NCBI GenBank assembly: GCA_025506515.1
Contig: CM046454.1
Coordinates: 32,910,465-32,974,464 of the forward strand
Direction of reading: 5' to 3'
Source of the DNA: Flaveria trinervia
Lineage: Eukaryota > Streptophyta > Magnoliopsida > Asterales > Asteraceae
Length of the DNA stretch: 64,000 nucleotides
In this document: one piece after another, positions 32,031 to 43,192 of the stretch
Layout of the letters: each line of letters starts with the position of its first letter
How positions within the stretch are numbered: position 1 is the stretch's first letter
Position numbers and translations under genes: made by a program
Notes under the pieces: generated by a model
Told to the model about the DNA's origin: nothing
What the model saw: only the letters and a program-made list of their open reading frames with translations
Database searches by the model: none

Positions 32031-33013
32031 TGCAATAACATAAAACTTAGTTTAACCCATTAACTTTCTGAAAACAGCGGAATAACAACATTATAATAAC
32101 TTACTTATAAGCTGAAAATGTGTTTCTTTAGGTAACCATATAAATGTATAAGCACACCCAAAATCGAAGGATCTAAATATGTGAATAATCAAGCTATGAA
32201 CACAAACAAGCATAATGTCAGTCATTAACAAGCTGCCATACTACCTTTCAGCAGCTCAAGACAATGCTTCCAAAAAAGCTACCAAAACGTGGATTTGATA
32301 AAGATGTAGATGTGCAGAATCGGCCAAGACTCCAAGAGAAGAAGTCCTCAAGCTAGTATATCCCAAGCCTCCTTGAAAGCACCTCTTGTTAGGGAGATTC
32401 AACACCAAACACAACACCTAAAACCGAAAATTACTCTTTCTTCCTGCTGCCTTTCGAGAGGTGTAGAGAGAGAGAGAAAGAGTTGTGTGTGTTGCATGCA
32501 AAAAGGAGATGGATCAGATTTTTGAGTCTCCAAGACTTGGTAAGTGTGTGTGTGTTTACAAGGAAAAAAAGGTCCAATAAGAACAAAGGGGGGCGGCCAA
32601 AAGAGATTAAAAGGGGATTTCCCTCTTTTATCAAAACCACACACACTAAAAATAACTAGTCTTTTTGTCACACATTAATAAGTCATCTAGTAGACTTATT
32701 TAAGTGTGAATATGTCTTCTCTAATTAAACAATTTAATTAAAGTACACTCTCATGTTATTGTGTTATTTAACCCTTTAAATAACAAAATATAATAAACCA
32801 TCAACAAATTATCCTCATAATTTGTTTCATCTCATATGCAACTTATTTAGAAAACCCATTTTCTAAATTGGTGTAAATATTTAATTGTATGATCATATCA
32901 TCACTTAAATATTAATTGGTGTTTGCTAAGCTTCTTATTGGGTATAACCCGACTTGGATCATAACGTACTAACCGCATCAATATTCTATGTGTCTAGGCA
33001 CATAGAATCAACA
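32031..33013 (-). repeat. A2 3' LTR
   Basis: 983 bp; on the minus strand it begins TGTTGATTC (complement ends at 33013) and ends near TTGCA (complement starts at 32031). Landmarks shared with the A3 and A4 LTRs: ACCCATTTTCTAAATTGGT, CCCGACTTGGATCATAACG, and the GGGGGGCGGCC-like stretch. It carries a (GA)n run near 32463-32480 and a (GT)n run near 32541-32554. Confidence 0.88.
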
Positions 33014-33780
33014 ATCTCCACTTGCCCAAGATTCAAAGAAGATTGATGCAAGCAGTAAATACCGCCTAACAACAGTTTACTACCTTAATACGCATGACTT
33101 ATAGCCATTCAAAACCTCATCTTATTCAAGTATCCTACTTGAAATGCTTTAGGTGAATTAAAATCTATCCTTTTGTTACAGATGTCATGTTAATCTAAGA
33201 ACACAGAGTGACCATGCCTTGTTGATTTAACTTATCAGGCCTTAGACATCTAACTCTCAACGAATAAGAGGAACAAATTCCATCTTGACTACATACGTTA
33301 TCACAAACACCTCGTCATACCTCAACATACCTTATGTGCTTCCACTATTTCAGGACAGTGAAAAATTAGTCAAGGTATAATACTTGGTGAATATCAAAAC
33401 CCAATATGTATCTCTGGTCGGAGGACACCAAATGATATTCGCCTTTACTCAAATTTACTTATGATCAAGCAATAAGATTCCATGTAGTAAAATTTGAGAT
33501 GCGGGTTAGTCCATATTTGTATCCCACAAATATCTATGAACCTTGGTGGCAACCCATTGCTCTATATTCATCCTTATGAATATCAACCAATCCAAGTTGA
33601 TAATAATCTTACCCTCACCTTGTTCCCACAAGTATGAACGACTACGGACATTTAGAGTAAACAATTTACTCATGGATTAAACATGCTAAATTGGAACATT
33701 AATTGAAACATTATAACAAATAATTTTATTCAAATAATAAAGAGTTCTATATATCCAAATACAAAATTTACAGATGAAAT
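33014..33780 (-). other. A2 3' untranslated spacer with purine tract
   Basis: No supported gene. Counterpart of the A1 and A3 spacers. The LTR is preceded on the minus strand by CTTGGGCAAGTGGAGATTG, the family's plus-strand primer region. Confidence 0.75.
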
Positions 33781-34500
33781 CCATCACTAAAAATCGAAGT
33801 CCTATGGCACAAGTATGACCTTCATGCTTTGCCTTTTCAAGGAGCATCGTGAGAGGATCCGTATGTTTTGATCCGTGTGAACTTTGCGAACACATATCTT
33901 TCCCTTTTCAACTTCATCTCGTATGTAGTTGAATCTCCGCTCAATGTGCCTAGTCTTTTGATGAGACGAGTTCCTTGATTTGAGCAATCGCACCCTCGTT
34001 ATAACAAAAGATCTCTAGGGGTCGTGAATGGAAGAGACAACCCCCGATATTGGCAATGAATTTCTTCAACCATGCAGCTTCTTGAGCTGCCAATGAGGCG
34101 GCGACATATTATGATTCTGTAGTTAATAGAGCCACCACATCCTGTTTGGAGCTCTTCCAAGAGACCGCTCCTCCATTCAGAATGAAATATATCCCGATTG
34201 TGACCGAGAATCATCACGATCGTTTGGAAACTCGGATCCGTGTAACCTTTTACAACGAGTTCCACATCACCAAATCCATAGATTAGAACATATCTCTTGT
34301 CCTCCTTAGTTTTAAGTATGTTCTTAACAGCCATCCAATGATTGTTTCCAGATTTTGCTGGTAACGGCTTGTCATGCTTAAGGCGCATGACACGTCCGGT
34401 CGAGTACATATCATTGCATACATGATGGATCCAATAGCAGATGCGTATGGATTGCCTTCATTTATCTTGCTCATCCCTTGAGCTAGGACATTGAGTCGTA
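33781..34500 (-). pseudogene. pol: A2 pol: RNase H
   Basis: The minus strand encodes NPYASAIGSIMYAMICTRPDV, LVVKGYTDPSFQT (catalytic TDA changed to TDP), and HQKTRHIERRFNYIRDEVEK. Frameshifts near 33990 and 34290, and a garbled stretch around 34120-34200, break the domain. Confidence 0.85.
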
Positions 34501-35220
34501 CTCAATATCGTTCCTCTTTGAATAGGTACGTTACCTTTCTTAGAGTTCTCCATCTTGAACCTTTTCAAGATCTTATCAATGTATGCACTTTGACTTAAAC
34601 CAATCAACCGCCTTGATCTATCCCTATAGATCTTTATTCCCAGAATATTGGCGGCTTCACCAAGATCCTTGATGGAAAAACAACTTCCAAGCCAGGTTTT
34701 TACACCTTCCAAGGTTGGAATGTCATTTCCAAATAGTAGTATGTCATCAACATACAATACTAGGAAAGTTATTGTGCTCCCACTAGCCTTCTTATACACA
34801 CAAGCCTCATTAGCGTTTTTGATGAAGCCAAATTTCTTTACCTCCTCATTAAAATGATGATTCCAGCTTCTCGATGCTTGTTTCAATCCATAGATTGATT
34901 TCTTTAACTTGCATACTTTATTAGGATGTTTTGGATCGACAAAACATTCAGGCTGAACCATACAGACATCTTCCTCAGATATCCTTTAGGAAGCGGTTTT
35001 GAGATCCATTTGCCAAAATCTCATAATCATAATGAGCAGCTATGGCAAACAATATCCTTATAGACTTTAGCATCGCAACAGGTGAGAAAGTTTCATCATA
35101 GTCAACCCCTTGAGTTTGAGTGAAACCCTTTGCTACAAGTCTAGCTTTATAAGTATCTAAGTTTCCATGCATATTGGTTTTTCTTGAAAACCCACTTGCT
35201 TCCAACTACTTTGGAATTAA
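34458..35220 (-). pseudogene. pol: A2 pol: reverse transcriptase
   Basis: Open frame 34961-34458 on the minus strand holds SIYGLKQASRSWNHHF, the catalytic YVDD (VLYVDDILLFG, complement near 34745) and SAYIDKILKRFKMENSKKGN. The upstream part (MHGNLDTYKARLVAKGFTQT, frame 35205-34975) is separated by a frameshift in the segment that should read MDVKTAFL. The active site is intact. Confidence 0.9.
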
Positions 35221-36340
35221 GAGTGGTACAACAAGTTCCCAACTTGATTGTCATACATGGATTGCATGTCAACGTGCATGGCCTCAAGCCATTTGTCACA
35301 ATCCAATTTGGACACTGCATTCTGGTATGTGTTTGGTTCATCTGAATCTACCACATAGCATCCATCCATGAAAAATCCATAGCTTTCAGGTGGATTACTA
35401 GTTCTACCACTTCTGCGAACGTTTTGTGTGTATCGATCAACCGCTTGATCATCCTCAACATCCTCATGTTGAGTGCTAGTTTCAACCAACGTGCATCGGG
35501 TTGTGGTTCTTGATCCTCCTCAAGATCCATCGTTCTACTGCTAGTTCCTTCCATAAGGAACTTTGCCTCTAAGAACTCACCCTTTCCCTCTAAGAACTCA
35601 CCTTTTCCGGCAACAAACACCTTTTGTTCCAGTGGATCATAGAAAGAATATCCCATAGAATCTCTAGGATATCCAATAAATACACTTGTGGATTAACTTC
35701 CAATTTGTGTGGGGTGGGAGTCTTAACGTAAGCCTCACAACCCCAGACCCTTAAGTATGATAGGGATGGAACTCTTCCATGCCATATCTCAAAAGGTGTC
35801 CTTTCACCTTTTTGGTTGGGGCCATATTTAGAATACGGGCCGCGGAGAGCAAAGCGAACCCCAAAATGATAGAGGTAATGTGATTCTAGCCATCATAGAT
35901 CGAACCATATCCAATAACGTTCGATTCCTCCTCTTAGACACACCATTATGTTGGTCTTCCAGGTGGAGTGAGTTGTGAGACAATCCCAACTCCTAAGATG
36001 ATCTTGAAAAGCATCACTTAGGTATTCACCTCATCTATCGGTGCGGAGAACTTTAATCGACTTGTTGAGTTGATTTTCTACTTCATTCTTGAAGATCTTG
36101 AACATTTCAAAAGCTTCATCTTTGTGCTTAATAAGTACACATACCCATAGCGACTATAATCATTAGTAAGGTAATGAAGTATCTTTCACCATTCCTAGTC
36201 ATTGTTTAAAAGGACCACATACATCCGAAGTATGATTCCTAATAAATCTTTTGCCCTTTCGAAGTTCCACTAAAGGGTGCCTTAGTCATTTTGCTTGTAA
36301 ACAAGATTCACATACATCAAGAATCACATTCATTTGTTTT
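35221..36340 (-). pseudogene. pol: A2 pol: integrase and linker, heavily broken
   Basis: Matches A1 5331-6290. The second Asp is in the RTDR context (complement near 36035), followed by a stop where A1 has Gly. The Glu-bearing VS-RRNRTL region (near 35925) is frameshifted. The acidic linker (STQHEDVEDDQAVDRYTQN) is at 35217-35489. The frame at 35348-35656 carries an 18-base duplication encoding GEFLEGKGEFLE near 35575-35610. Confidence 0.82.
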
Positions 36341-36645
36341 TAAAAGACCATTCTTTTGAAGTGTTTGTATACGTTTCTTGTTTATATGACCAAGACGACA
36401 ATGCCAAAGATAGGTATCACTCAAATCCACTTGAGTTTCTTGGTGTTAGTATGGTACAATGAACTATTTAAAGCATTTTCATGAACCAATTCATAAATAC
36501 CATTAATGGAATAGCTTGAAAATAGAACATATCATTTAAAGAAACATGATATCATTTTCAACAAAAGATAATACATAATCATAATGTCTTAATTAGGATA
36601 CTGAAATAATGTGCCTAGTCAAACTAGGAGCATACAAAACATTCT
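36341..36645 (-). pseudogene. pol: A2 pol: GAG-pre-integrase remnant
   Basis: Minus-strand remnant of the LWHC-LGHIN zinc-domain segment (near 36395) and the SLTR segment (near 36620). Small deletions break it throughout. Confidence 0.75.
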
Positions 36646-37178
36646 TCAAATTACATCCAACCCACTTGGAAGTTTTACGATGTAGTCCCCACGAGCTTCA
36701 ACTTTGACTTTGGTTCCATTGCCCATGAAGAGACTAACATCCCCTTGATTGAAGTCCCTACTTCTTTTGAACTCTTGCAACAAATTGCAAATATGAGTTC
36801 CACATCCGGTATCTAATACCCATGTGTTTGAAGATGTAACATTAATATCAATATGAATCATGTATATTGTACCTGAGGTCTGCCCGGCATCCCTCTTTGC
36901 CTTCAACTCTTGGAGATGGACAGGAAAATTCCTTGCCCAATGTCCAATCTCTCCACACTTGAAGCATGGGTCATTAGTTGCAACCTTTTGCTTCTTCTCT
37001 TGTGGTTTGGGTGGCACCCTTGCCACCCCTTTCCCTTTTCCCCAAACGGGTCCCTTACCCTTGGCAACCTTTGCCTTGGGTGCGGGATGAGGCCTTTTCT
37101 TGTTCCCACCTTCATGGATGGTGAGAACGGGTAAAACCCTTTTACCTATGGCCGCCTCGGCCGTTTTAAGCATTGAGT
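36646..37178 (-). pseudogene. pol: A2 gag end (zinc knuckle) and protease
   Basis: One open frame on the minus strand. Residues from MLKTAEAAIGKRVLPVL through CFKCGEIGHWARNF (last knuckle Cys is Phe) to WVLDTGCGTHICN (protease DTG intact) and YIVKLPSGLDVI. The first 25 or so residues of the frame (start at 37245) are not family A but junction/D sequence, so that ATG is accidental. Confidence 0.87.
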
Positions 37179-37269
37179 GAGGAGTCATTTGCAAACAAAC
37201 CCAGTTTGCACAAAACAAACCCATCTCAACAACATCATCAGGCAAAACACAAGTGAGGAGTCATTTGCA
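37176..37269. repeat. 18-bp direct repeat at the A2/D1 junction
   Basis: AGTGAGGAGTCATTTGCA occurs at 37176-37193 and again at 37252-37269. The first copy overlaps the last bases of A2 homology; between the two is a 58-base filler with its own near-repeat of ACAAACCCA. This looks like a slippage or end-joining scar. Confidence 0.85.
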
Positions 37270-37660
37270 CAACAATCAATCTAGAACATCTAGATCACTC
37301 AATGACATGAGTAAACAAAAGAAATATGGAAAAGTCAAAGAAGCAACCATTTCATGAATCAGAAGTCTGACTTTCCAAAACCCAAAATGATCTTTCAAAA
37401 TCAAAAACGGTTTAAATTTCTTCAAAAGAATAGGAATCAAAGATTTCACTACTCATCTGACTCTTCTGTTGATGTTTATGAGAAGACTCCAGCAAGATAT
37501 CATATCTAATCTCCTAGGTCACCTCTAAATATATCACAATTTAGAGGAAAGTATCAAGAAGACACCATAATAGATAGGAATAGGAAACCCAAGACCATGA
37601 TGGCTTGGGTTCCACATTCTAATTAGTTCTTTAATGCTTGCAGTGTCATCCATATAGGTT
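37270..37660 (+). pseudogene. D1 gag-pol linker remnant
   Basis: About 400 bp preceding the protease, with Lys/Gln/Phe-rich broken frames. The end reads KPKTMMAWVPHSN, the usual lead into Sirevirus pol (compare KAWVSKCN in B). No zinc knuckle survives here. The bulk of gag is missing. Confidence 0.6.
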
Positions 37661-38037
37661 CAATAGCTTATGGTACGTGGACAGTGGATGCTCCCAACAC
37701 ATGACTGGAGACCGTTCCCTCCTTCATGACTTCAAGCACATACAAAGAACTACGGTGGCATTTGGTGGAGATTCACAAGGTGGTAGAATACAGGTGAAGG
37801 ATCTGTGACAAATTGGATGCTAAGCTTTGCAGAGTGAACTAATGTGAACAACTGAACTTCAATCTGTTAAGCATGTCTCAGATCTATGACAAGAAATATT
37901 CAACTCACTTTACAAACACTCATTGCTATATTCTGAACCTCGATTTTAGATCTCTGAATAATGCGTTGTCCTAAAGACCCCAACGAAGAATAATACTTAT
38001 GTTTTAAACTTGTGTTCTGCATCACCTAAAGAGAAAC
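37661..38037 (+). pseudogene. pol: D1 pol: protease
   Basis: WYVDSGCSQHMTGDRSLLHD begins at 37671; the catalytic GAC is at 37680-37682. It continues with TVAFGGDSQGGRI before a stop, and later fragments (QLNFNLLSMSQIYDKKY-like) are out of frame. Active-site residues intact. Confidence 0.85.
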
Positions 38038-39075
38038 ATGTCTTTTGTCAAAAAATCATTTGATGAGTCACAGCTTTGGCACAGACATTTGGGGCACACA
38101 AACTTTAAAAACATGAACATATTGGTTAAAGGAAACTATGTCATTGGTCTTCCACAAAAAGAATTTCACTTTATTGATCACTGTTCAGCATGCCTTAAAA
38201 GAAAACAACACAAATCTTCTCATAAATCCAATTAGGTGAACACAAACAATACTCCATTGAAGCTACTTCATATGGATCTGTTTGGACCAACTCATGTCAT
38301 GAGTATTGGAAAGAAACAGTATTGTTTGGTGATCATTGATAACTTTTCACGATTCATATGGGTGTTCTTCTTACTACATAAAAATGAGGCATCCCAAATA
38401 ATTCCAAACTTTATCACACAAATTGAAAATCAACTTGATCTTAATGTCAAAACCATCAGAAGTGATAATGGAACTGAATTTAAAAATGAAGACACGAGTT
38501 CTTTTTGTGCAACCAATGGCATTGCTCATCAATTCAGTGCAGCTAGAACTCCTCACCAAAATGGTGTAGCTAAAAGGAGAAATAGAACACTGATTGAAGC
38601 AGCAAGAACAATGCTAGCCGATGCTAAGCTGACAATCACCTTTTGGGCAGAGGCAGTTAACATATCATGCGTTGTAAAAAATCAAACTCTAAATGTAAAA
38701 TAAAGCAACATGACTCCATATGAACTGCCTTTTCATAGAACGCCATTCATTGGATTTGTTAAATCATTTGGTAGTCCTATCTCAATATTAAACACCCGAG
38801 ACTATGTGGAAAAGTTTTCATCTAAGTCTGATGAAGGATTCTTTGTAAGTTTTTCTTCTGTTTCAAAGGCTTACAGAGTGTTTAATCCTAGATTAAACAT
38901 CATTGATGAATCAACAAATGTTCAATTCAAGGAACATTCATTTCCCAAATCTACAAATGGTCCTGACTGGTTGTTTGATATTGACTCATTTACAAAATCA
39001 TTTGATCAATTTCACTTGTCTGATGCAGGAAATCTCCATTCAGGTAACACTTCTTCAGCTGTAGAAGAGAGATGA
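38038..39075 (+). pseudogene. pol: D1 pol: GAG-pre-integrase and integrase, catalytic Glu changed
   Basis: A single frame with only two stops (38233-38235 and 38701-38703). Zinc domain: LWHRHLGHTNFKNMN and HCSACLKRKQHKSSHKS. Catalytic Asp residues: LLHMDLFGPT (residue 14 of frame 38236) and IRSDNGTEF (residue 77). The Glu 36 residues on is Lys (VAKRRNRTLI; AAA at 38572-38574), abolishing the DD35E triad. The C-terminal region (FVKSFGSPISILNTRDYVEK, then PDWLFDIDSFTKSFD) runs to 39075. Confidence 0.9.
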
Positions 39076-39560
39076 CATTCAATTTATTCCTCCTACATCT
39101 GCTAAATACATGAATGAAGATGTTCCTCTCCAAGCTAATCCCATCTGACAACCATCACAAAACCAGAGTGTTTCAATTGAAGGAGGTCCAAGCTTGTTAC
39201 CATCACACTATGATGATCTATCAACTAAGATCAGAATCAAAAACAAGGTACTCCTCTAGCTGAAACACAAAGAACATTAAATGATAAAAGCAATCACAAT
39301 GCTGCTGACGCTGAAGCAGGAACTGAAACGGAGTATGACAATCTTCATAATTCAACAACAGTACAAGATGAAGGTGCCTCTAACCATAATGAATTGAATG
39401 TCTCCAATCTTGATGCAACTATAGATGGTGATTCCATTCCAACAACCAGAATACACAAGAATCATCCAGTCGAAACCATTATTGGTGATCTTAATAAGAG
39501 GGTGACAAGAAACAAGTCTTGTATTGCAAACACCTGTTTGTTCTTATGATTTCTTTGTCA
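39076..39560 (+). pseudogene. pol: D1 pol: integrase-RT linker
   Basis: Low-complexity Asn/Asp/Thr/Glu-rich coding remnant, ending in HKNHPVETIIGDLNKRVTR near 39455-39510, the standard entry to Sirevirus RT. Many stops. Confidence 0.7.
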
Positions 39561-40270
39561 AACAGTACCCAAGAATATCAAAGAGGCTCTTCAAGACTAT
39601 AGCTGGATTAAAGCATTGCACGAAGAATTGCTCGAATTCAAGAAGCAAGAAGTATGGCAACTGGTAGAGGGATTGTCATCCAAAACAAAGCAAGATTAGT
39701 AGCACAGGGATACACTAAAGAAGAAGGAATCGATTATAACGAAGTGTTTGCACCTGTTGCTAGATTAGAAGCAATCTGAAACTTTCTAGCTTATACTACA
39801 TCCATGAAATTCACTGTTTATCAAATGGATGGGAAGTGTGCCTTCTTGTATGGAAATATTGTTGAAGAGGTCTCTATGAGTCAACCACCGGGCTTTGAAG
39901 ATCCAGATTCCCTCATAGAGTTTACAAGCTTGACAAAGCTCTGTATGGTCTTCACCAAGCTCTAAGAAGTGGTATGAGACTCTATCATCCTTTCTTCTTG
40001 AACATGGATACGAAGAGGAAAGATTGATCTGAATCTCTTTAGAAGAAGAAGAGGAAAAGAGATGTTGAGTCCAAATGTATGTGGATGATATCATTTATCG
40101 CTCAACAAACAAGCAACTCTGCAATGAGTTTGAAGACCATATGCATTGAAAGTTTAAAATGAGTGCAATGGGGGAACTCACTTTCTTTTTAGGGGTAAAA
40201 GTACAACAGTGAGCAAATGGAATCTTCATCAATCAATCAAAATATGTGGGAACCATGTTGAAGAAATTCC
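39561..40270 (+). pseudogene. pol: D1 pol: reverse transcriptase with N-terminal deletion
   Basis: The start (VWQLVEG at about 39652-39672) is joined straight to GIVIQNKARLVAQGYTKEEG; the KWVFRNK block expected between them is missing, roughly 60 bases. Then YNEVFAPVARLEAI, a TGA, YQMDGKCAFLYG (Val to Gly) and the intact catalytic YVDD at 40078-40089. Several further frameshifts. Confidence 0.85.
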
Positions 40271-41018
40271 ACTTTGTTGATTGTTAGTCTATCAGAAGTA
40301 CTGTGGATACTAAAGAAGATTGGACCTGATCCTGAAGGCAATTCAGTGGACCAGACTCACTATCGATCTATGATCAGTTCACTTATGTATCTAATAGCCA
40401 GTAGGCCTGGCATTATGGTTGGTGTTTGTGTGTGTGCTAGATATCAAGCTGATCCAAAAGAATCACATGTGAATACAGTTAAGAGGATATTCAGATATCT
40501 AAAGGACAAACCAGCTCTTGGATTATGGTATCCAAAGGAAGGAGACTTTAATCTCTATGCCTTCATTGACAGTGATTATGGAGGATGCAACTTCAAAAGA
40601 AAGTCCACCTCTGGCGGTTGTCGATTACTTGGTCCTAGACTGGTCTCTTGGCAATGCAAGAAGCAGACAGAAGTGTCTGTATCAATAGTAGAAGCTGAGT
40701 ATATTGCAGCATCAGCCTATTGCTCTCAAGTACTCTAGATTCAAAAATAGATGCTTGATTATGGTTTTAACTTCTTGAACACACCAACTCATATTGACAA
40801 CACAACAGTTGTTTTTATAACCAATAATCCAGTGCATCACTAAAAAACAAACACATTGAAATTAGATATCACTTTTTGAGAGACTGTGCTAAAAAAGGGT
40901 TAGTCAAATTGATTCAAGTACGCACTGAAAATCAATTGGCTGATTTGTTTAGAAAGCATTTGAACCTAGTAGGTTTGAATTCCTAGTTCACTCAATTGGG
41001 ATGATTAACCTTGGGTAA
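40271..41018 (+). pseudogene. pol: D1 pol: RNase H and pol C-terminus
   Basis: Frame 40274-40738 holds HYRSMISSLMYLIASRPGIM, GLWYPKEGDFNLYAFIDSDY, KRKSTSGGCRLLG, and VEAEYIAASAYCSQVL, ending in a TAG where Trp is usual. Downstream, the EIRYHFLRD-like and LADLFRKHLNL-like segments lead to a TAA at 41016-41018. Confidence 0.87.
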
Positions 41019-41967
41019 AATCAATCAAAACATAAAAAAAAAGTCAAAGTATAGAAAAACACAAAGAAGTCATTTTATGAAGAATAAAATATTTTGGGAA
41101 TGATATAATACAGTCATTATATCATTCAATGTGCTTAATTTCAAAAATCGCAAGATTGTTATGACTTACCAGATTTGTTGGTAGGCTTAACTTGGTAGAC
41201 AAGATACATGCAGTGATGAATTAAAAATCTTATTCAATAGTGAAACACTAATCACAAAGTATAGGTATGTATTGGCTTAGCTGAGTGCATGTGTGTGTAG
41301 TAACCTAAACACACCAGGTAATATGCTTTATGAATCTTTTCACCTACATTAAGTTTCATCTTTGTTTTGCTGACCAAAGACCTGATGAAACAAGCACATA
41401 GTGCAGATGTAATGATCCAAAAGATTCCCAATGAGGAACACATCCAAATTGGATGAATCTACAAAAGCAATACATTACAAGTGAATGAACAAAAGAATCC
41501 TATCATGGATGACCATACAAAGTGAAGTGAAAAGAATCCCAATATGGATCATCATGAAAAGGATCAAAGTAAAAGAATCCCAATGAGGATCAGTGAAAAT
41601 GAGTTCTTATAACTTAAGTAACCTCGTAAGGAAAGTTGTGAAAAAGTTCTACATTGCATTGTATGAGGATGGTTGATCATTCCATGCTTGTATGTGTGAG
41701 GTACATATTGAATATTAAATCAACCAAAAACATGATAAATATCATTTTAATCAATATATCAACCCGGTATGAGTTTAAGAGGACAAACATACCTTCAATC
41801 AGCAAGGTCATAACGTTTAAATTTTATCATTAAGGATGCACATGTGCAATGTAAGATTGATATGATCCCAATAAAAGATATACTTCTGTTCATTATTAAT
41901 AATCAATGTACATAATATTCAAAAAGTTTTTAAATCTTTAAAGTTTCTATCCAGAGGTGGATATAAA

Positions 41968-41983
41968 CTTTAGGGGGAGTAAT
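41968..41983 (+). other. Polypurine-tract-like sequence inside the D1 spacer
   Basis: CTTTAGGGGGAGTAAT closely resembles the true 3' tract of D2 (CCTTAGGGGGAGTATT, minus strand before 54273). D2 has a weaker version at the equivalent spacer position (complement 60238-60255). It lies about 950 bases after pol, far from any LTR. Confidence 0.7.
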
Positions 41984-42469
41984 TTAAACTTTTTATTAAA
42001 TCTACATAGATTGTTACTATCTTAAATTTCTTAAAAACATTAAAAACAAAAGTAGAATAAAATGCATGTGTTGATGTAGAAGTTATACCATAGTATCTCA
42101 GCCTATGTAGATTCTTGGAAGCATGAAAAGTCCAAGATCAGTCAAACAATAGGAAACTTGTATCACTTCTGACATACAAGACAATCCAAGAAAGAATTGA
42201 CACCTTCAACAGTCAACAACTTCATAAGAAAAATCAATCAATGACATCTCTTCATAACATGAAAAACCAAAATAGTCACATTAACTTATGATTAAATTCA
42301 AAACTTAATGTAGGTAAGTGCATTGGTTAATGCAGGTGAAGGTAACCCATGATTATAACCAATGCGGGTAGCTTTTTATTTCCAAGTGAAACTAATGCGG
42401 ACAATGATTGTACTCTACTGCATTAGTGTACTACAAGTATACTTGAAAATTTGGTGTTAAAACATATGA

Positions 42470-43160
42470 GGAACAAAAATTGTTCTACCGCATTTGTCAA
42501 TGTGGATAAAATATGTTTCAAGTGTTCAACCGCATTTGTCAATGCAGATAACCTTTTAAGTGTCCAACCGCATTTGTCAATACGGATGAAATTTACACTT
42601 CCGCATTTGCTATACTCATCTGCATTTGTGGATGTGTATCTTCAATTTTTATGTGTTTTCAAACAGAAATAAATAAGTGCTTAATCTCCTGTCACAATGA
42701 ATGATGATCAAGTAAATTTGGATTTCATTCTATCACATTTGCTACAGTAAGTGAATGCTGACAAAGTCAAGATAGACGCATTTGCTACAGTGAGCAATGC
42801 TGACAAATTTTGTTCAACCGCATTTGCTACAGTGAGTAACGCTAAACAAGTTTTCTCAACCACATTTGTTACAGTGAACAAATGCTGATGAACTTAGTTC
42901 TTCCGCATTTGCCACGGTGCACAAATGCGGATAGAAGAAAACTGAAGTAACAAAACTTCCGCATTTGCTACGTGACGTTAATGCGGATGATTAAAATCAC
43001 AAGTTAACTCTTCCATATTTGCAACAGTAAACAAATGTGGATAGCAAAGTTATTTAAATTTTCTCCGTCGCATTTACAACCGTAAACAAATACGGATGTA
43101 TAAAAACCATCCGTATTTGCTACAGTGTGAATTAAACTTTCAACCGCATTTGTTCTGAGA
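42470..43160 (+). repeat. D1 array of CCGCATTTG motifs with inverted partners
   Basis: About fourteen copies of ACCGCATTTG/TCCGCATTTG spaced roughly 35-60 bases, many followed by CTACAGTG and then CAAATGCGGAT in inverted orientation, so a unit can fold into a hairpin. Some copies are mutated (CCACATTTG, CCATATTTG). Clear examples are near 42529, 42902, 42958 and 43109. Confidence 0.9.
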
Positions 43161-43192
43161 CTTGTAAAATTTTGTAAAAGCTATTCTTTGAC

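Larger units (their letters stand above)
32031..37178 (-). mobile_element. Family A copia element A2, 5' part lost
   Basis: Minus-strand copy: 3' LTR at left, spacer, RNase H, RT, integrase, protease, nucleocapsid. It ends near 37178 in gag and joins family D sequence. The LTR tip abuts the D3 fragment. Closely related to A1 and A3. Confidence 0.92.
41019..43192 (+). other. D1 pol-ORF3 spacer
   Basis: About 2.2 kb without a supported gene, conserved in D2 (59025-60904, minus). Parts: AT-rich section; GATCC-bearing tract with repeated AAAAGAATCCCAAT (41490-41590); a polypurine-tract-like sequence (41968-41983); and the CCGCATTTG array (42470-43160). Confidence 0.75.

Noticed and set aside
32463..32554. 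GA and GT runs as informative microsatellites
   Set aside because: Short, interrupted and inside the A2 LTR, so present in many genome copies.
37194..37251. Filler at the A2/D1 join as a small nested insertion
   Set aside because: Too short, with no terminal repeat of its own other than the 18-mer flanks; repair filler is more likely.
42470..43160. CRISPR-like array
   Set aside because: Repeats with spacers are present, but units are short, diverged and irregularly spaced, the spacers are themselves related, and the context is a plant retrotransposon.
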